A stretch of DNA of 8,738 bases from JBCBEX01 sp039177895 (GTDB lineage Bacteria > Bacteroidota > Rhodothermia > Rhodothermales > Rubricoccaceae): positions 1 through 8,738 of the forward strand of contig JBCDFO010000189.1 in the NCBI GenBank assembly GCA_039177895.1, written 5' to 3'. Positions 7,172-8,738 of this stretch are shown here, in pieces. The stretch's first letter is position 1. Each line of letters begins with the position of its first letter. The notes under the pieces were generated by a model that ran no database searches, was not told the DNA's origin, and saw only the letters and a list, made by a program, of their open reading frames with translations. Made by a program: the position numbers and the translations under genes.

Positions 7172-7175
7172 GGCC

Positions 7176-8444
7176 CTACAGCGCGTAGTCACGGCGGCGG
7201 TGGAGCAGAAGTGCGAGGAAGAACGGCGCTCCTCCCAGTGCCGTCAGGATGCCGATGGGCACCTCGGCGGGCTCGATGACCACGCGCGCAAGCGTATCGG
7301 TCACCACGAGGAGGGTAGCTCCCAGCAGAGCGGACGCAGGCAGCAGCGTCCGGTGGTCCGGGCCGAGCGCAAGTCGGACGAGATGCGGCACCACGAGGCC
7401 AACGAAGCCGATCAGCCCGCTCACGGCGGTCACCGCGCCCACGGCCAGCGCGGCTAGCCCGATCACGAGACGCTTGACGAGATCGACACGCACGCCGAGG
7501 TGCCGCGCCTCGGACTCGCCGAGCAGCATCGCATTGAGCGCCCGCGCCAGGCGGGGGGCCGCAGCGAGCAGCACGACCACGAACGGGATCACCGCCAGCA
7601 CGGTCGGCCAGGTCGCACCGCCCAGGCTCCCGAGCGTCCAGAAGGTGAGGCTGCGTAGCTGCCCCTCGTCGCTGAAGAGCACGAGCGCGCCGGTGCCTGC
7701 CCCGCAGAGCGCGTTGAGCGCGATCCCTGCCAGGAGCATCGTCGCGACGTCGGTGCGCCGCCCGCGCGTGGCGATGCGGTAGACGAGCACGGTCACTGCG
7801 AGGCCGCCCGCGAACGCCCCGAAGGCCACGCCGAAAAAGCCGAGCACGGCAGCGACGCCGCTGAGTACGGACCCGCCGAGCACGATCATGGTGGAGGCCC
7901 CGAGGGCAGCGCCGCTGGACACACCGATGAGGCCGGGGTCTGCGAGGGGGTTGCGGAAGAGCCCCTGCATGAGCGCCCCGCTCACGGCCAGCGCCGCGCC
8001 CACCAGCACCCCGAGGAGCACGCGCGGCAGCCGAATGCCGGTCAGCACGAGCGCCTGCTGCCCGGTGTAGTCCCAGGGGAGCGCCAGACCAAGCTGGCCG
8101 AGGCCGACGCGGTCCGCGAGGATCGCCAGCACTGCCCCTGGCGCGATGCCCACCGCCCCGATGCCGAGCGATAGGACCAAGGAAACGGCCAGGGCGACGG
8201 CCAGCGCTGCCAGCGCCCGGCCCGACACGGAGCGCCCTCGGCTTACCTCGGGGACAGCCTCCTGTGCGACGGAGCTATTGGTAGGAGAGGCCGCCTCCGT
8301 TGTCCCCGCGTCTGCTTCTGCAGGACCAGACAGGTCAGGCGCTGCGCTCTCGTCTCGGTCTGACACCCCCGCTAACGACGAAGCCGCCCCGTCGCCGGTG
8401 GGCGCGGGGCGGTCGAGAAGTACCGAGAGGGAGGCCTGGCTCAT
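7176..8444 (-). CDS. hmuU: Heme ABC transporter permease HmuU (FecCD family)
   Basis: This 422-residue inner-membrane permease belongs to the FecCD/BtuC family. Diagnostic segments are RLPRVLLGVLVGAALAVSGA (138-157) leading into MQGLFRNPLADPGLIGVSSG (159-178), then FVGLVVPHLVR (347-357) and EVPIGILTALGGAPFFLALL (394-413). About ten membrane helices span residues 76-415. It would form the heme channel together with HmuV. The ATG at 8444 overlaps the hmuT stop codon (ATGA), which indicates translational coupling and supports this start. It leaves about 72 residues before the first helix, rich in Ala, Ser, Pro, Asp and Glu, which is unusual for the family. A GTG at 8228 (VSGRALAAL) would give a more typical length but loses the overlap. 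Confidence 0.93.
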   Translation of the reverse strand: MSQASLSVLLDRPAPTGDGAASSLAGVSDRDESAAPDLSGPAEADAGTTEAASPTNSSVAQEAVPEVSRGRSVSGRALAALAVALAVSLVLSLGIGAVGIAPGAVLAILADRVGLGQLGLALPWDYTGQQALVLTGIRLPRVLLGVLVGAALAVSGALMQGLFRNPLADPGLIGVSSGAALGASTMIVLGGSVLSGVAAVLGFFGVAFGAFAGGLAVTVLVYRIATRGRRTDVATMLLAGIALNALCGAGTGALVLFSDEGQLRSLTFWTLGSLGGATWPTVLAVIPFVVVLLAAAPRLARALNAMLLGESEARHLGVRVDLVKRLVIGLAALAVGAVTAVSGLIGFVGLVVPHLVRLALGPDHRTLLPASALLGATLLVVTDTLARVVIEPAEVPIGILTALGGAPFFLALLLHRRRDYAL

Positions 8445-8737
8445 ACGTCGATGGTCTCAGCCGGAGCGTCGGCCGTCGCCGCCGTGAGAGCCTGCGCGAG
8501 TTCGAGGACGCCCTCGCCTACGCGAGGACCGAGCCCCAGCAGCAGCGCGTCGTCCACGGCAACCACCCGGCGGTTCTGGCCAGCGGGCGTCTGCGCGAGG
8601 CCCGGTTGCGCGAGCAGCCCGTCGACGCCGCCGATGCTTTCCAGACCCCGCGCGGGGATCACGAGCACGTCGGGCGCGGCTTCCACGGCGGACTCGGCCG
8701 TGAGCGCTTGGAAGCCCTCGAACGCCGTGACGGCATT
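8441..8737 (-). CDS. hmuT: Heme ABC transporter substrate-binding protein HmuT, C-terminal part (5' end beyond window)
   Basis: Only the last 98 residues are in the window; the frame is open to the right edge, so the N-terminus and signal peptide are missing. The segment NAVTAFEGFQALTAESAVEA, followed by APDVLVIPARGLES, GGVDGLLAQPGLAQTPAGQN and RRVVAVDDALLLGLGPR, matches the C-terminal lobe of HmuT/ChuT-type cluster A substrate-binding proteins of the BtuF fold. These proteins bind heme in the periplasm and deliver it to HmuU/HmuV. The stop codon overlaps the hmuU start by four bases. Heme rather than vitamin B12 as the ligand is inferred from the operon, mainly from hmuS. Confidence 0.85.
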   Translation of the reverse strand, partial: NAVTAFEGFQALTAESAVEAAPDVLVIPARGLESIGGVDGLLAQPGLAQTPAGQNRRVVAVDDALLLGLGPRVGEGVLELAQALTAATADAPAETIDV

Positions 8738-8738
8738 C

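Overview
The window is GC-rich throughout, apart from one AT-rich gap. It carries seven recognisable genes, two of them cut by the window edges, plus one doubtful small ORF. None of the start codons has a clear Shine-Dalgarno sequence, and there is a 7TM-HD (PgpH-type) phosphodiesterase. With the high GC content, this points to a GC-rich member of the Bacteroidota/Rhodothermota group (Salinibacter/Rubricoccus-like). That placement is inference from style, not from a marker gene.

Left part, plus strand (1-3413): the C-terminal part of a sodium:solute symporter (SSS/SLC5 family), then after 94 bp a complete PgpH-like membrane HD-domain protein, probably a cyclic-di-AMP phosphodiesterase. The plus-strand genes meet the minus-strand genes in a 93-bp gap (3414-3506). 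This gap is about 39% GC and is made of short repeated GATTT/GATTG words with inverted symmetry.

Right part, minus strand (8738 down to 3507): a heme uptake and use operon, read right to left. The order is hmuT (periplasmic heme-binding protein, C-terminal part only), hmuU (permease, 4-bp ATGA overlap with hmuT), a possible 69-residue small ORF in a 242-bp gap, hmuV (ATPase), an uncharacterised 123-residue four-helix membrane protein, hmuS (cytoplasmic heme-binding/degrading protein), and a GntR-type regulator with an unclassified C-terminal domain. HmuT would capture heme in the periplasm, HmuU/HmuV would import it, and HmuS would accept or break it down in the cytoplasm. The GntR protein may control the operon. 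The outer-membrane TonB-dependent receptor and the operon promoter are not in view and would lie beyond the right edge, if present.

The heme system itself is a known type. The parts least explained are the four-helix membrane protein with its HxxH motif, the small ORF or leader between hmuU and hmuV, the effector domain of the GntR regulator, and the AT-rich repeat element. No RNA genes, CRISPR arrays or insertion sequences were seen.
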